Shown: one piece after another, positions 18,265 through 27,828 of the stretch | How positions within the stretch are numbered: the first letter of the stretch is position 1 | Layout: each line of letters starts with the position of its first letter | Origin: Planctomycetota bacterium | GTDB lineage: Bacteria > Planctomycetota > Planctomycetia > Pirellulales > Lacipirellulaceae | Assembly: GCA_013152205.1 (NCBI GenBank) | Contig: JAADGV010000112.1 | Span: 1 to 64,000 of the forward strand | DNA: 64,000 nt | Direction of reading: 5' to 3' | Position numbers and translations under genes: made by a program | The notes under the pieces: model-generated | The model's input: the letters and a program-made list of their open reading frames with translations, nothing else | What the model was told of the DNA's origin: nothing | Databases searched by the model: none

Positions 18265-18504
18265 GTGCAAGAGATCGCTACGCGAAAGTCAGTATTAGAG
18301 GCCATTCGTAAGAGAAATATTTTGGATCGCATTAGGCAGGGCGAGTGGGATTGCGAACCGGAATGCGTCGAAGAGGGCCTTTTTGATGCCACGATCGCGA
18401 TGCCGGGCACCGACGAAAAACTCTCGGTAATGGCCGCCCGCGTCGAGGCAGGCTTGCCCTTATGGCACGGTTGCGATCGTACCGAATATGAAGACGAAGG
18501 GTAA
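18265..18504 (+). CDS. small hypothetical protein
   Basis: A 79-residue soluble protein I do not recognise. I choose the GTG at 18265, with GGAGGG eight bases upstream; the frame is open back to a TTG at 18157, which would add 36 residues and has an AGGAGGA inside it. The protein begins VQEIATRKSVLEAIRKRN and ends in an acidic tail (YEDEG). Two Cys lie close together in DCEPECVEEG and a third in HGCDRTEY. Composition is ordinary for a real protein, and no membrane segment is present. It is a weak call with an uncertain start and no useful neighbours. Confidence 0.45.
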   Translation: MQEIATRKSVLEAIRKRNILDRIRQGEWDCEPECVEEGLFDATIAMPGTDEKLSVMAARVEAGLPLWHGCDRTEYEDEG

Positions 18505-18681
18505 TGTCCACGAGAGACGGTTTCGAAATGCCGAATAAGTTTTCAACGGCAAGGGTTGATACCCTCGGAAACAGTCGACTGAAATTTTGAAATCGACTGA
18601 AGTTCTCAGCCACAGCGAACCAGAAGCGGGCGCGTGTTTGGCAAGAGGCCGATTGTTATTACATGAATCAGGAGAATTAGC

Positions 18682-18978
18682 GTGCCCAGCATTAACTTTG
18701 ATATTCCTCATACGCTTTCGACCGAAGATGCAAAAGAACGTCTCCAGCGTTTTGTCGACTTCAATAAATCAAGCGATAAGGTGAGTGATTTTAGCCATAG
18801 TTGGGAGGGCGATACGTTAGTTTTTGGCCTGAAAACCTTTGGCATTAAAATCAAAGGAAATATTGCGATTCAAGGCGAAAAAGTAGCGGTCGATTGCGAG
18901 ATCCCCTTCTCGGTGATGATGTTCAAAGGGAAAATCGAATCCGAAATACGCCAACAAATCGAACGACTTCTAAAATAG
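18682..18978 (+). CDS. polyhydroxyalkanoic acid system family protein
   Basis: A 98-residue protein of the PHA_gran_rgn family (PF09650), small proteins found with polyhydroxyalkanoate genes in some proteobacteria and as orphans in planctomycetes. Features that suggest this are the N-terminal IPHTLSTEDAKERLQRF helix and the beta-strand region WEGDTLVFGLKTFGIKIKGN, ending in SEIRQQIERLLK. The start is a GTG with AGGAG 10 bases upstream. No PHA synthase or phasin gene is nearby, so a role in storage granules is not supported by context. The function in this organism is open. Confidence 0.75.
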   Translation: MPSINFDIPHTLSTEDAKERLQRFVDFNKSSDKVSDFSHSWEGDTLVFGLKTFGIKIKGNIAIQGEKVAVDCEIPFSVMMFKGKIESEIRQQIERLLK

Positions 18979-19323
18979 ATGGCCGTTCGCAGAGCTACGG
19001 TAGCCCTATTTTCTCTGCTGTCTCAGCGTCTCTGCGAGAAAATCCTACCGATCTCCTTTGCGTCTTCGCGCCTTGGCGAGATGTTTGCTTGCGGCTTGAC
19101 TGCTAGAATCGCTACGACTGTTATCGATTAGGGTTTTTCTTTCCTCGATCCTCGCTCGATTTCCCGCGAAGCTACTGCTCTCAAGCATTTAATTCTTGAC
19201 TCAGGGACGGCGTGTTCTACGTTACGGTATGGCAAAGGCCATCGTGGCAAAGGCGTTTGTAGATAACGCCGGTGCCACTCAATCGATAAAAAATGACCAG
19301 GGGTATGGAGAGGGGATCTAAAG
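18979..19323. other. intergenic region with decayed repeats
   Basis: No gene is supported. Bases 19010-19045 look like a decayed copy of the CTCTG-rich repeat core, and 19052-19080 carry the CTTTGCGTCTTCGCGCCTTGGCGAG word family. The sequence directly upstream of the CheY gene contains GAGAGGGG as its probable ribosome binding site. Confidence 0.4.
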
Positions 19324-19686
19324 ATGGGCACACGAGTTCTCGTTGCAGATGATTCAAGCACTATGCGGAAGATCATTCTGAGATCGCTTAGCGCAGTCGG
19401 CGTTCCGTCGGCAGTCGAAGCGGCCGATGGCATCGAAGCGGTTGATCTATTCAACCCAGGTGACTTTGATCTCGTCCTGACAGACTGGAACATGCCAGGT
19501 AAGAACGGGCTTGAGGTGATCACCGAGATCCGCAAGATGGACGCCAACGTCCCGATCATCATGGTGACCACCGAGGCCGAAAAATCACGCGTGCTTGAAG
19601 CCATTCAAGCCGGCGTCTCCGATTACCTCGTCAAACCGTTCACCGCCGATACATTGCGAGAGAAGCTGGAAAAGCACGGCTGCTAG
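19324..19686 (+). CDS. CheY-like single-domain response regulator
   Basis: A 120-residue receiver domain with no output domain. The acidic pocket is in VLVADDSSTMRKII, the phospho-acceptor Asp is in LVLTDWNMPGKNGLE near residue 55, the switch Thr is in MVTTEAEKSRV near residue 83, and the conserved Lys is in YLVKPFTADTL near residue 105. The DDSSTMRKI N terminus is typical of chemotaxis CheY. No histidine kinase, CheA or flagellar gene is adjacent, so its partner is unknown; it may act in chemotaxis or as a phosphate relay intermediate. It is monocistronic and followed by a terminator. Confidence 0.92.
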   Translation: MGTRVLVADDSSTMRKIILRSLSAVGVPSAVEAADGIEAVDLFNPGDFDLVLTDWNMPGKNGLEVITEIRKMDANVPIIMVTTEAEKSRVLEAIQAGVSDYLVKPFTADTLREKLEKHGC

Positions 19687-19817
19687 AGCGTATCAGATTT
19701 TCCTGTAGCGATATTTCGTCGGTTTCGTTCGGGATTTACGCCACTACAAACGCTACATGTCTGTCCGACACGGACTAACACAGCCACGCTAACGACCCAC
19801 AGCTTGCGACCAACTAA

Positions 19818-19848
19818 ACGCCCTTTGCACTTGCAAGGGGCGTTTTTT
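19818..19848 (+). terminator. intrinsic terminator between the CheY gene and ilvD
   Basis: ACGCCCTTTGC and GCAAGGGGCGT form an 11-base-pair stem with one G-T pair and a four-base loop, followed by TTTTT. It lies 132 bases after the CheY-like gene and just beyond the ilvD stop. On the opposite strand the stem is followed by TTTAG, so it may serve both converging genes. Confidence 0.7.
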
Positions 19849-19870
19849 ATGGGTTCTCGAACTTCACTGC

Positions 19871-21562
19871 CTACTCATCCGTCACGCATCCTTCGCTCGC
19901 GCTCTTCACGTTCTTGATGTATTTATAGAGCGTACCCCGGGTCGACTTAAATGCAGGCGCTTTCCAAGCAGCACGGCGGCGCTGCCATTCTTCGTCCGAG
20001 ATATCAACATCAATCGTGTTTTTCTCAGCATCGATGGCAATCTTGTCACCTGTCTTGACCAAAGCGATCGGGCCGCCCGTTTGGGCTTCAGGGGTAATGT
20101 GCCCCACAATAAAACCATGTGACCCACCGCTAAACCGGCCGTCGGTGAGCAGTGCCACGTCGCTACCCAACCCGGCGCCCATAATCGCACTGGTCGGCGT
20201 CAGCATCTCGGGCATCCCCGGCCCACCTTGGGGGCCTTCGTAGCGAATAATCACCACGTCGCCCTTATTGATCTTCTTTTGCTCCAACGCGGCAAGCATC
20301 TCTTCTTCCGAGTCAAAGACGTTGGCTGTCCCCGCGAATTGCAGGCCTTCTTTGCCTGTAATCTTCGCGACCGCACCCTCGGGGCAAAGGTTTCCTCGCA
20401 TAATGCAGATATGCCCTGTCGCTTTAATCGGATTGGACAGCGGATACACCACGTCCTGCCCCTCAGCCAACCCAGGCAAGTCGGCCAAGTTCTCGGCGAT
20501 GGTTTTACCGGTAACCGTCAGGCAGTCCCCATCCAACAACCCCTCAGCCAGCAGCAGCTTCAGCACTGCAGGCGTACCGCCTACCTTATGCAAGTCTTCC
20601 TGTACATACTGGCCACTAGGTTTCAGATCGGCTATCAAAGGCACACGATCGCTGACCGATTGGAAATCATCAATGGTCAGTTCCACGTCGACACTGCGGG
20701 CCATGGCCAACAGATGCAGCACGGCATTCGTCGAACCGCCCACAGCCATAATCAGCACCATGGCATTCTCGAATGCTTCGCGAGTCATAATGTCGCGAGG
20801 TTTAATGTCTTTTTCTAAACAAATGCGAATCGCTTCGCCCGCCCGCAAACATTCTTGCAGCTTGTCGGGATCTTCGGCCGGGATCGACGAACTATAAGGC
20901 AACGACATCCCCATCGCTTCGATGGCCGACGCCATGGTGTTGGCCGTATACATTCCGCCGCACGCGCCAGCCCCGGGGCAACTCTCGCGGACAATATCCT
21001 GACGCTCCTCCTCGGTAATCCTGCCAGCCAGAAATTCGCCATAGCACTGAAAGGCGCTCACTATGTCGCGCTTTTCTTCGCCGCCATCCGATTGAGTAAA
21101 ACCCGGCTTGATCGTTCCGCCATAGACCATAATTCCCGGACGATTAAGCCGCCCCATGGCAATGATACAGCCGGGCATATTTTTGTCGCAGCCCGGCAGC
21201 GAAATACAGGCGTCGTACCATTGAGCCTCCATCACGGTTTCGATCGAGTCGGCAATGATGTCTCGCGACTGTAGCGAATAGCTCATCCCCGACGTGCCCA
21301 TCGAGATACCGTCCGACACGCCAATGGTGTTAAAACGCAGGCCCACCATATCGGCCTTCCCCACGCCCTCTTTCACCTTCAAGGCCAAGTCCAGCAGGTG
21401 CATGTTACACGGGTTCCCCTCGTACCACATGCTGGCGATGCCCACCTGGGGCTTTTGAAGGTCGTCTTCGGTCAGGCCCGTACCGAAGAGCATGGCCTGA
21501 GAAGCGCCTTGAGATTTAGGTTGGGTAATATGACGGCTGTATTTGTTCAGTGGTTCGCTCAA
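19871..21562 (-). CDS. ilvD: dihydroxy-acid dehydratase
   Basis: Dehydrates 2,3-dihydroxy-isovalerate and 2,3-dihydroxy-3-methylvalerate to the 2-keto acid precursors of valine and isoleucine. The 563 residues match the [2Fe-2S]/[4Fe-4S] IlvD/Edd family. Cluster and magnesium ligands are visible in [12 protein letters not shown] near residue 125 and [17 protein letters not shown] near residue 195; the C-terminal half has [13 protein letters not shown]-type and [13 protein letters not shown] elements, the latter holding the catalytic Ser. The gene is alone; no other branched-chain gene is in the window. The upstream gap holds a MITE-like element. Confidence 0.97.
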   Translation of the reverse strand: MSEPLNKYSRHITQPKSQGASQAMLFGTGLTEDDLQKPQVGIASMWYEGNPCNMHLLDLALKVKEGVGKADMVGLRFNTIGVSDGISMGTSGMSYSLQSRDIIADSIETVMEAQWYDACISLPGCDKNMPGCIIAMGRLNRPGIMVYGGTIKPGFTQSDGGEEKRDIVSAFQCYGEFLAGRITEEERQDIVRESCPGAGACGGMYTANTMASAIEAMGMSLPYSSSIPAEDPDKLQECLRAGEAIRICLEKDIKPRDIMTREAFENAMVLIMAVGGSTNAVLHLLAMARSVDVELTIDDFQSVSDRVPLIADLKPSGQYVQEDLHKVGGTPAVLKLLLAEGLLDGDCLTVTGKTIAENLADLPGLAEGQDVVYPLSNPIKATGHICIMRGNLCPEGAVAKITGKEGLQFAGTANVFDSEEEMLAALEQKKINKGDVVIIRYEGPQGGPGMPEMLTPTSAIMGAGLGSDVALLTDGRFSGGSHGFIVGHITPEAQTGGPIALVKTGDKIAIDAEKNTIDVDISDEEWQRRRAAWKAPAFKSTRGTLYKYIKNVKSASEGCVTDE

Positions 21563-21658
21563 CGTCTCGGTCCTTACGTACGGTTGATGGCGTATTTCAT
21601 ATCAGCAGGCCAAAGCCCACATTGTACCCAACAACCAGGAGTAAGGCAGGGGGCCTCC

Positions 21659-21831
21659 ACCAAAGGCCAGGACGATTGCAAAGTCGCATAGTTCAAAAGA
21701 TAGAATAAGCCACAGAGAACACCGAGGACACGGAGAATCCCGTATTTCAGCACTCTGAGTTCTCGGTGTTCTCTGTGGCTAGATCCTTATCGGGCCGAGT
21801 TTATGACTTTGCAATCCTCCTGACCAAAGGC
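21659..21831. mobile_element. MITE-like element with 9-bp target duplication
   Basis: The element (21668-21822, 155 bases) has terminal inverted repeats CAGGACGATTGCAAAGTC and GACTTTGCAATCCTCCTG, matching at 17 of 18 positions. It is flanked by a perfect 9-base direct repeat ACCAAAGGC at 21659-21667 and 21823-21831, the signature of transposition. It encodes nothing. The core is a palindrome of the CACAGAGAACACCGAG...CTCGGTGTTCTCTGTGGCTAG type, which in other copies (53243, 24382, 18047) sits inside different ends. The same terminal repeats enclose an unrelated core at 56181-56292. No transposase is present; a full-length relative elsewhere would have to supply it. Confidence 0.8.
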
Positions 21832-22029
21832 GAACATCCAGCATATTTGGCGTAATCGCGACCTCCAGAACCCATACCGGCAAGGGCACCGTTTGCGCCC
21901 TACATTTGCACTAGAACATCACGCACACACCAAGCGTTAGCGGTGGCGGCCACGCCACCAAAAATAGTGAAAACAATCCGTCGCAAAAAATGCACAAAAC
22001 CGCCAATTTTCCAAAGAGATACCACTCAC

Positions 22030-22995
22030 ATGCTTGTTGCTGATTCCCCCACAGCCGAAGATTCGCAAACGCCCGCCGCCTTAGCCCCGAGCCGAGAGGT
22101 GACGCTAGCCAATGGCCAACCGCAATCGCTAGAAGGATTGAGCGCCTCCGAACTTCAAGAGTTGCAGTGGGACCAAGAGCAGCAGTTTGCCGCCGCGATG
22201 AAACAGGCCCCCCGAGGTTCCGACCAACGAGTGGCAATCGTCGGCCAAGCCTACGACACCGTCTGTGCGATTCTCTCTGCCCAACAGACCGACGACCAGC
22301 CATTGGTAATGGGCCTCGATGCACGTTACATACGACTGGTCTTGAGCCAACTCAACCGCCAAGTCCGACAAGGCATGGGCCAGCCTCGATTGTTTGAAGT
22401 TGGCTACGGCAGCGGCATGATGCTCAAAGAAGCCCGCGACCGCGGCTTCCCCGTTGGCGGAATCGAAGTCTCCTCAACCATGCGCGACGAAGCAATCGGC
22501 GTTTTGGGCGAGAACTTTGCTGACCAACTTTTGCTCGGCGATCTTCGTAGTGTCGAAAAGGATTCGCTCTCGGGACGCCCAAGCCTCATCTATTGGAATG
22601 ATGTCTTCGAGCACATCTGTCCCGACGAGATCGAGGACTACCTTGCCAAAATTTACGAACTGTTAGCCCCTGAGGGTGTTTTAATCACAATCACGCCCAA
22701 TTGGCTACTACGCCCATCAGACGTCACCGGCGATTTCTGCCCCTTGCGCACCGAAGCCCGCGGCTTGCATCTCAAAGAGTACCGACTCGCCGAAGTTTCC
22801 CACTTACTGAAAAAGGCCGGGTTCCGACGCGTCGCCACCCCATTGGTCGTCACCAAAAAACGCATCATCACCTGCGGCAGCGGACTCCGGCTAGCAAAGC
22901 AACTTGTCGAACCCCTATTCGACCGCCTACCAGTCCGCCCCGCCCATCTACTATGCCGAGGCTTCGGCATGTCCTGTACGCTTGCTACCAAGTAG
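22030..22995 (+). CDS. SAM-dependent class I methyltransferase
   Basis: A 321-residue protein from the ATG at 22030; the frame is open back to 21943 but the extra residues are basic and unlike the family. The Rossmann methyltransferase fold starts near residue 119 with the SAM-binding LFEVGYGSGMMLKEARDRG, followed by the acidic strand VGGIEVSS, motif II-like NDVFEHI near residue 198, and LAPEGVLITITPNW near residue 222. The N-terminal 100 residues are probably helical and may bind the substrate. The pattern is that of the Methyltransf_11/23 group often acting on small metabolites or sugars; the substrate is unknown. The C terminus has GSGLRLAKQLVEPLFDRLP, with no membrane anchor. Confidence 0.85.
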   Translation: MLVADSPTAEDSQTPAALAPSREVTLANGQPQSLEGLSASELQELQWDQEQQFAAAMKQAPRGSDQRVAIVGQAYDTVCAILSAQQTDDQPLVMGLDARYIRLVLSQLNRQVRQGMGQPRLFEVGYGSGMMLKEARDRGFPVGGIEVSSTMRDEAIGVLGENFADQLLLGDLRSVEKDSLSGRPSLIYWNDVFEHICPDEIEDYLAKIYELLAPEGVLITITPNWLLRPSDVTGDFCPLRTEARGLHLKEYRLAEVSHLLKKAGFRRVATPLVVTKKRIITCGSGLRLAKQLVEPLFDRLPVRPAHLLCRGFGMSCTLATK

Positions 22996-23149
22996 CAAGC
23001 TAACCCTCATCAAGGCGCCTCTTGCCGCTTTGCTAACCTGCTTGTGGGCAACCTGGGCTACCCACTACAATCTGCTGGTCCGACATGGTGTCGGCCAGAA
23101 CACCGTTGAGTGGCATCATTCTTTCTGTACGCTGTGATAAGGAGAGATT

Positions 23150-23449
23150 ATGGTAATCAAAAAAATCGAGGCTTTTTCTTGCGGCAAAGTCCTGGGAGCA
23201 CTTTATGCTCTAGCCGGCCTTATTTTCGGGGGGATCTTTTCGCTAATTTCGCTCGTAGGTGTCGCGGGAGCAGCTCAAGGTGCCGATGGCGTTGCACCCA
23301 TGCTGTTCGGCCTGGGAGCAATCATTATCTTGCCCGTTATGTATGGGATAATGGGATTCATTGGCGGGATCATTGGGGCTGCCTTATACAATGTAGTCGC
23401 ATCCGTCGTCGGTGGTATCGAACTCGAAATACAATCGTCAGCAGAGTAG
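23150..23449 (+). CDS. small membrane protein (DUF3566-like)
   Basis: A 99-residue protein with two long hydrophobic segments (about residues 14-40 and 47-80), rich in Gly and Ala, linked by a short polar loop. The N terminus (MVIKKIEAFSCGKVLGALYAL) and the GFIGGIIGAALYNVVASVVGGIELEI end resemble a family of small bacterial proteins related to DUF3566, whose members couple a short beta-like N terminus to two membrane helices. Function is unknown. AAGGAGA is a good ribosome binding site, six bases upstream of the ATG. Confidence 0.65.
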   Translation: MVIKKIEAFSCGKVLGALYALAGLIFGGIFSLISLVGVAGAAQGADGVAPMLFGLGAIIILPVMYGIMGFIGGIIGAALYNVVASVVGGIELEIQSSAE

Positions 23450-23557
23450 AAATTTCGCGCCGGACCTACTGGCCATAGCTGCGGTGCAAGCACCTATTCT
23501 GCAATCTGATGATATAGCGATTTCACGCTAGTCAGCATCCCCTGGGAGACCGCACCG

Positions 23558-23764
23558 ATGAAAACGTACCTCCGATGCGCCATGGCTCTGTTCTCTCTGG
23601 CCGCCGTTGTGCCCGCAGCCGCCGATCAGCAAGACGCGCCACCCAATATCGTGTTCATCTTTGCCGATGACCTAGGTTGGGGCGACCTGAGTTGTTACGG
23701 CAATCGCCGCGCCAAAACACCTCGACTCGACCGTTTAGCCAAACAAGGTACTGCAATCGAATAA
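23558..23764 (+). pseudogene. truncated sulfatase remnant
   Basis: The 68 codons encode a signal peptide ([15 protein letters not shown]) followed by the N terminus of a type I sulfatase: [22 protein letters not shown], with the two metal-binding Asp, and [14 protein letters not shown]. The frame then stops at TAA 23762-23764. The formylglycine site (C-x-P-S-R) and all later domains are missing; full-length sulfatases have 450-550 residues. The codons after the stop read Q-P-V-C-E in the same frame, recalling the PVC that begins the active site, so the deletion or stop may lie exactly there. The downstream membrane-protein gene begins 23 bases later. This remnant cannot be an active enzyme. 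Confidence 0.8.
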
Positions 23765-23787
23765 CAGCCAGTGTGTGAGGTCAAATC

Positions 23788-24198
23788 ATGAGTGATAAAA
23801 GCATGAACCCAACTCTGTTTGCCTTTTCGTTTCTCGTCGCAATTCCCGCCGTTGTCCATGGTTTATTTGAGGGGGCATACCAACCTGACAATCTTGGGAC
23901 ATTTTGGATTGGGCCAATCAGCACTACAGCTCCTTACGTTTTTTTGGCGTTACTATTCCTAGCGCATTACCCAAAATCGCAGCGTTCAGCGTACTGTGGC
24001 GCTAGCATGGCATGGTTGAGCATGATGGCATTCACGGTTTTCCTGATCTCCCAGACTCCTGGCCCAAAAATTTCATCGACGATGGGAATTGCAGTGGGGA
24101 TGACGCCCATTATCTATATTCCATTTCTCGTATTGCCATACATTGGCGGAGCGATAGTGGGCTGGCTCTGGAAAAAAATGGAGGAGAAAAGACAGTAG
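23788..24198 (+). CDS. small multi-pass membrane protein, unknown
   Basis: A 136-residue protein with four likely membrane segments, near residues 10-27, 45-62, 70-90 and 95-128, and a basic C terminus (KKMEEKRQ). The loop after the first segment is EGAYQPDNLGTFWIGPISTTAPY. I recognise no family. GTGAGG lies just upstream of the start as a weak ribosome binding site. It follows the truncated sulfatase on the same strand and may now be transcribed from the sulfatase promoter. Confidence 0.6.
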   Translation: MSDKSMNPTLFAFSFLVAIPAVVHGLFEGAYQPDNLGTFWIGPISTTAPYVFLALLFLAHYPKSQRSAYCGASMAWLSMMAFTVFLISQTPGPKISSTMGIAVGMTPIIYIPFLVLPYIGGAIVGWLWKKMEEKRQ

Positions 24199-24501
24199 GA
24201 ACCATTCTCGCCATTTCGATAAAAGCAGGAAGGTATTTTGGTGCTTTTCGCTAACGATTCAAATTTGCGCTTTGAGCAGAGGTTTTTGGGACGATTGGAT
24301 CTGCAATTAGACTCTCGCAAAGATGCTAAGACGCAAAGAAATCACAAAGAGTATCAAGACGAATCGGAACACTCATCTTCGCTAGAGCAGTTCCTTCAAT
24401 TGTGTAGCCACAGAGAACACTGAGATAAGGTTACTCGCTTCAGTATTTCCTCTGAGACCTCGGTGTGCTCTGGGGCGACACTGGGTGACTGTGTTCAGAG
24501 C
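24199..24501. other. intergenic region with two repeat families
   Basis: No gene is supported. Bases 24312-24343 are the reverse-complement form of the CTTTGCGxCTTAGCATCTTTGC family (direct copies at 17957 and 19052). Bases 24382-24474 form a truncated CTAGAGCA element, listed separately. Confidence 0.5.
24382..24474. repeat. CTAGAGCA-type repeat, left part
   Basis: Starts with the intact left terminal repeat CTAGAGCAGTTCCTTCAATT and the GTAGCCACAGAGAACAC core, and continues to CTCGGTGTGCTCTGGGG. The right end (AGGAAATGCTCTAG in other copies) is missing. Its core is about 85% like the element at 53243-53368 by eye. Confidence 0.65.
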
Positions 24502-27500
24502 TTAGATTCTTGACATCAGAAACTCTACCAGATCGGCCAACTCCTGTTCGCTAAGTTGCTTGTCTAGGCCAGCAGGCATTACCGAGATGCTGCTCGGCAC
24601 AATCTCTTCGATCTCGTCTTTCGATATGCGTACCTGCTGATTGGGGCCGGTAACAAGCACGATCTCCGATTCGGTTTCGCCGTGGATGATGCTTGTAGCT
24701 TTTCCCTGCGTCAGAAACGATCGTGATTGGCTCGTAGCTGCGGACCAAACTGGCGCTGGGGAAGACGATCGCTTCGAGCAAGTCTTGCTTCTTGCGAATT
24801 TTTGCAATATGGCTCAGGTCGGGGCCAATTTTGCCGCCCAGGTAGCCGATCGCGTGGCAAGCTGAACAGGAGGCCTTGCTGCCATGAAACACCTTTTGCC
24901 CGCGACGTATATCGCCCTCGGGCAGCACAGTGAGCAGCGATTCAAGTCGGGCTCGCTGTTCGGCCGTCTCTTGGCGTAGTGCCTGGTATAGCTGCTCGGC
25001 TCGTTTTTGTACGGCGGGAGAAAAGTTTTTGATGCGCTGCTCGATGGTTTCGATTTGCAAGGCCGAGCGGGCCGGCGAAGCTTCGATTGCCGAAATCAGA
25101 GCAAGGCCGACGCTTTCGTCCGTCGATTTTTTAGCGATCGCTTCGAGCAATGAATCGATTTCTAATGAGCTGACGGTCTCGATGGCCTTGGCAACTTGCG
25201 CCAGTTGCTCTGCATCGAGCGTAGCCTTCGCCAACACCTCAACGGCAATAGTACGAACGTCTACCGGTTGTTCGTTATCGAGATGCTGCGTGAGCAGTTT
25301 CAGCAAAGCGGGGTCGACATTCTGTAAGCCCGCCGGAATAGTTGATAGTGCTGCCAGACGATGTTCGATTTGGCCATCGGGGTCACGCCCCAAACGAACC
25401 ATGATCTCGCGGACCTTAGTCGTGACATCTTCACCAGCGTTAGCAGCGAGTGGCAGATGGCGAAATACTTCGATCGTATCGCGTGCCATGTCCGAGGTGT
25501 TGTTTTCTAAGAGCCGACAGAGTGGATCGATCCAAGGGGCTGGCATTGTCTTATGTGCCGACCGACTCATCACATGGACGATAACCGACTTCGCCGCCGA
25601 CGAGAGCGAGGCGCTAGCAAGGCTCTCGCCCAGCAAGGCGGTTGCTGAGGGTTGCGCAGCGAATCGCGACAGTCGATCTTCCAACTCGGTTAGCGAGTCG
25701 CTGCTCGATCTGCTAGAAACCTTGCCCAACTCCGCTCGAAAATAGTCGACCATCGCCTCCGCCCAATTCGGGTGGCGATCGACCAACCAATCGGCGGCGG
25801 TTTTCAGCGTTGCGTCCTCGGATGACAATAACGGCACGACATCCGAAGCTTGCAAGTAGCTCCCTCCCTGTGCTTCGGGGCGCATCTGGTCGAGCGCAAA
25901 CAATGCGGCACGACGTGTGAATGGATTTTTTGAGGCAAGGTCTGCCGAGGTCGCTTTGGCATCGGCTAGCTCAATCAGAGCGTAGGTGAGCGAATGCTCC
26001 AAAACTCGGTCGTGGGGATGTCCTGCCGCTTCGAGCAGAGCTGGAACCGCTTGCTTGTCTGCCACGCGACCCAAAGCTTCTGCGGCGGCTCGCTGGTTGG
26101 CGGCGGTACGGTTTTTGAGAACCTCGAGCAACGCGGGTACCGCTTCGCGATCTCGCCACACACTCACCGAGTGCAGGGCTGCCTGTCGAACAATTTTGTC
26201 GGGGTCGTTCAGTGCCGCCCGAACAGACTCACGCGCTGCTGGGGAGTCAATGCGACAGAGTGTCCAAACGATACGCCGCCGCACATCCGCATCGTCGGCT
26301 TGTTTGCGAGCGTCGGTGAGTGCCAGAACAGCTTCGTCGCCGAGTTTGGCCAATCGATGGGTTGCCCGATCTCGTACCGCATAACGTGGATCGCCTAACA
26401 GATCAGTCAGTTGCTTGGCGGTTGCCTTGCCCCAGGCGATATCTTTGCCACGGGGCGCAACGACCGAAGGGGCCCCTGCGCGGCGAATGCGATAGATAGC
26501 GCCTAGCACATCCGGCTTTTTCATTTGCGAGGTTGGACAGCAGAGTTTGTACCAGCCACCCGTATCGATCACTAGCAAGCTGCCGTCGGCGTCTTCCAAA
26601 ACATCGGTGGGGTGAAAATCCAGATTCTCTCCCACCAGAAAATCCTCGACGTCGTTGGGAGCCGTCGTAAAGCTTGCCCCGTCGGGGGTGAGTACGTGTC
26701 GAGTCACTTTTCGCATATTGAACAGGCAGGCGAAAAAATTGTTTTGAAAGCCATCGCCCAGCGTTTTAGATCGATAACGAGTCAAGCCGGACGTCGCACC
26801 TGCGCCGAAGTGCCGCAGCACAGGCATCAGTTCGCCCGTCCGTGGATGACCAGCAAGGCTAGAGATGAGGTTTTTACCGTAGACGCCCCCATAGATGGCG
26901 TGGAGGAGGCCATCTCGAAGGCCACCACCAGGGTGAACAACGAACGTCGACGTTAAAATACGTTCGCCGCCAGGAGTAAAAACAACATCCACCGGGTTGT
27001 CCATTCCGCCAGTCATCACCGGTTCGATGGCCGAGGTCAAGACGGCTCCCGTTTTTGGATCGCGTGGAGCATCTGGGCGGCACCGGAAAATGTGCGCCGC
27101 CGTGGTTGTCCAAGGCTCGCGTCCGGGCCGTTCGTAAGATTGTTTTGCAAAGGCGCCCTTGCACCAATAAATCCAACCATCGAGGCCAAGGTATGGTCCG
27201 TGCAGATCGTTGCCGCAACCGGTGAGGGTGCCCGGCTGAACCCAATCTTCTCGCTTGTCAGCAACCCCGTCGTCGTTGGTGTCGGTAAACTTCACAATGC
27301 TTGGCGGAGCCGAGACATAAAGCGAACCGTCGTACCACATCGTCCCCGAAGGAAACATGACCCGATCGGCGAACACCGTTTTCGCATCAAAAATACCGTC
27401 GCCATTGGTGTCTTCAAGACGAAGAATTTGATGGGTTGGATTTTCCACCTGCTCCTTGAGTGGGTCGTTCGAGCCCGAGGAGTCAGAGACATAAAGCCGA

Positions 27501-27742
27501 CCTTGCTCGTCAAAGTCGGCGGTAATAGGCCGGTCGACCAGCGGCGGGCCAGCGGCTAGTTCTAGCGTAAACCCCTCGGGAAGGTGAAACTTTTGCCCAT
27601 TAACAACAACCTCAGCCGCGTTGACAGGCAGCATTTCAAACACCGCGACACACATAGTGAGCAGAATAAATACGGAAATGCTTATACGAAGCAGAGTCGT
27701 AGAAAGGAAAACTTGGCAATCTATAAAGTGGCGGTAGTTCAT
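24502..27742 (-). CDS. PVC-type heme-binding CxxCH protein with HEAT repeats, frameshifted
   Basis: An exported protein of about 1,080 residues. The start is the ATG at 27742, giving a signal peptide that ends near PVNAAE. Residues 45-420 form the membrane-bound dehydrogenase/NHL-like beta-propeller (DRPITADFDEQGRLYVSDSSG; TGCGNDLHGPYLGLDG). Residues 440-900 are HEAT repeats (AVPALLEVLKNRTAANQRAAAEALG). A C-terminal cytochrome c domain has the heme motif CSACH, near GQKVFHGSKASC. After VRSYEPITIVSDAGK the frame shifts: the conserved end (SIIHGETESEIVLVTGP...LSEQELADLVEFLMSRI) is read one base later. The run read GGGAAAA on the minus strand (24700-24706) is where one extra A restores the family sequence. 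This could be a true mutation or a homopolymer sequencing error. The family is planctomycete-typical and of unknown substrate. A DUF1501 gene lies 86 bases upstream. Confidence 0.88.
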
Positions 27743-27828
27743 TGGGAGGCTTTCTTGATAATCGTTCAAATCCAGACAACAAACTATTTTACGGTCAAAA
27801 AAAGTGGCCCGGGTATTACACAGTCACA

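Noticed and set aside
20228-20897. Overlapping plus-strand open frames over ilvD
   Set aside because: ilvD is unambiguous on the minus strand, and these show no motifs.
24930-25745. 271-residue open frame antisense to the PVC cytochrome
   Set aside because: Serine/cysteine-rich mirror of the HEAT-repeat coding strand, with no ribosome binding site; a shadow of the real gene.
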